Positions 63,469 through 64,000 of a stretch of DNA of 64,000 nucleotides are shown here, one piece after another. The DNA is from Ornithinimicrobium flavum (GTDB taxonomy: Bacteria; Actinomycetota; Actinomycetes; Actinomycetales; Dermatophilaceae): assembly GCF_004526345.1 (NCBI RefSeq), contig NZ_CP038213.1:2666001-2730000 (forward strand), read 5' to 3'. The stretch's first letter is position 1, and every line of letters starts with the position of its first letter. The position numbers and the translations under genes were made by a program. The notes under the pieces were generated by a model. The model saw nothing but the letters and a program-made list of their open reading frames with translations, did no database searches and was not told the origin of the DNA.

Positions 63469-64000
63469 GTGCTGAGGTTCATCATCCGCCGCTCGCTGCA
63501 GGCGCTGCTGGCGCTCTTCGTGCTGAGCGTGCTGCTCTTCGCCTGGCTGCGCTCGCTGCCCGGCGGCACGGTCAGCGCCCTCCTCGGTGAGCGCGCCACC
63601 CCCGAGAACGCCGCCCGGCTGCGCCAGCAGCTCGGGCTCGACGACCCGTTGCCGGTGCAGTACTGGCGCTTCCTGCAGCGGGTGCTGCAGGGGGACTTCG
63701 GGGTGTCCAACGGCGTCTACCGTGGCGAGCCCGCCCTCGACGTCTTCCTCCAGCGCTTCCCGCCACGGTGGAGCTCAGCCTGGTCGCCATGCTCTTCGCC
63801 CTGGTCGTGGCCATCCCGCTGGGGTACATCGCCGCCCGCCGCCGTGGCGGTCCGCTCGACACCGGCAGCGTCATCTTCTCCCTGGTCGGTGTCGCCGTCC
63901 CGGTGTTCTTCCTCGCCTACGTGCTGAAGTACATCTTCGCCGTGCAGCTGGGCTGGCTGCCCCCCTCGGGCCGGCAGAGCGTGGGCATCAACGCCACCCA
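63469..64000 (+). CDS. ABC transporter permease, DppB/OppB type (partial, one frame break)
   Basis: Runs off the right edge. From GTG 63469: LRFIIRRSLQALLALFVLSVLLFAWLRSLPGG is the usual N-terminal membrane helix, then GLDDPLPVQYWRFL and GDFGVSN, all typical of DppB-like permeases. The frame breaks near 63764; one added G restores FPATVELSLVAMLFALVVAIPLG and the rest of the inner-membrane helices. It forms the channel with a partner permease that should lie beyond the window. Confidence 0.88.

Overview
The window is GC-rich actinobacterial chromosome. The protein content points to Micrococcales, most likely an Intrasporangiaceae/Ornithinimicrobiaceae-type organism. Diagnostic genes are the mycothiol-linked sigR-rsrA pair, a mycothiol-type deacetylase (mshB-like), a WhiB7/WblC regulator with its AT-hook, the AdnAB recombination nuclease, ribosomal protein bL37, UPF0182, DUF3107 and DUF3117. 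I see no rRNA, prophage, insertion sequence or CRISPR array. It reads as core chromosome with two long blocks whose order matches Mycobacterium tuberculosis from memory: about 12.5-37 kb resembles Rv3193c-Rv3211, and about 42.7-53.9 kb resembles Rv1232c-Rv1205.

Layout. 0-1 kb: the start of a membrane HD-GYP protein, preceded by a tiny peptide gene. 1.2-3.4 kb: bL37, then rsrA and sigR with a recognisable autoregulatory promoter, then an SGNH hydrolase. 3.5-9.6 kb: a rightward run of aminotransferase, SRAP peptidase, alpha/beta hydrolase, aroA, rsgA and a histidinol-phosphatase-like gene, mostly overlapping. 9.6-12.3 kb: a pair of M16 peptidases. 12.4 kb: initiator tRNA. 12.6-20.3 kb: UPF0182, PPA1309, PDZ/S16 protease, moaE, a zincin-like protein and an orphan TOMM/ThiF-like protein. 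20.3-21.1 kb: whiB7 with an about 385-base leader holding an upstream ORF, a terminator-like hairpin and an AT-rich promoter box. 21.1-22.4 kb: an SPFH protein and a ribbon-helix-helix protein behind a perfect palindrome. 22.4-33.8 kb: uvrD2, nudC, a degenerate aminoglycoside-phosphotransferase-like protein, adnB and adnA. 33.8-42.5 kb: TetR, DUF3107, GlsB-type protein, rhlE, PHP, a lipoprotein, thrE, pepP and a general stress protein. 42.7-53.9 kb: CBS/MgtE_N, DUF1003, mrp, tatB, htrA, sigE, O-methyltransferase, DUF3117, a PaaX/PaaG-like pair, a mannosyltransferase, tag, a DivIVA-like protein and a LOG protein. 54-61.5 kb: gltA, ferredoxin, VanW-like protein, flavin reductase, mshB-like, typA and a NUDIX gene. 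61.7-64 kb: a peptide/nickel-type ABC importer cut off by the window end.

Quality. Ten genes carry reading-frame breaks although the protein continues perfectly in another frame (HD-GYP, second M16, phosphotransferase-like, adnA twice, rhlE four times, PHP, pepP three times, CBS/MgtE_N, flavin reductase, ABC permease). Nearly all are best explained by one or two lost bases, often in G/C runs, so I treat them as consensus errors and annotate each gene over its whole span.

Shared themes. Redox and envelope stress (sigR-rsrA, sigE-htrA, mshB, nudC, whiB7) and DNA repair (adnAB, uvrD2, tag, SRAP, NUDIX) dominate. The points most worth a second look are the whiB7 leader, the micropeptide overlapping the HD-GYP start, the kinase-dead phosphotransferase homologue with an acidic tail, the SPFH/RHH operon with its palindrome, and the missing rseA gene in the sigE-htrA-tatB cluster.
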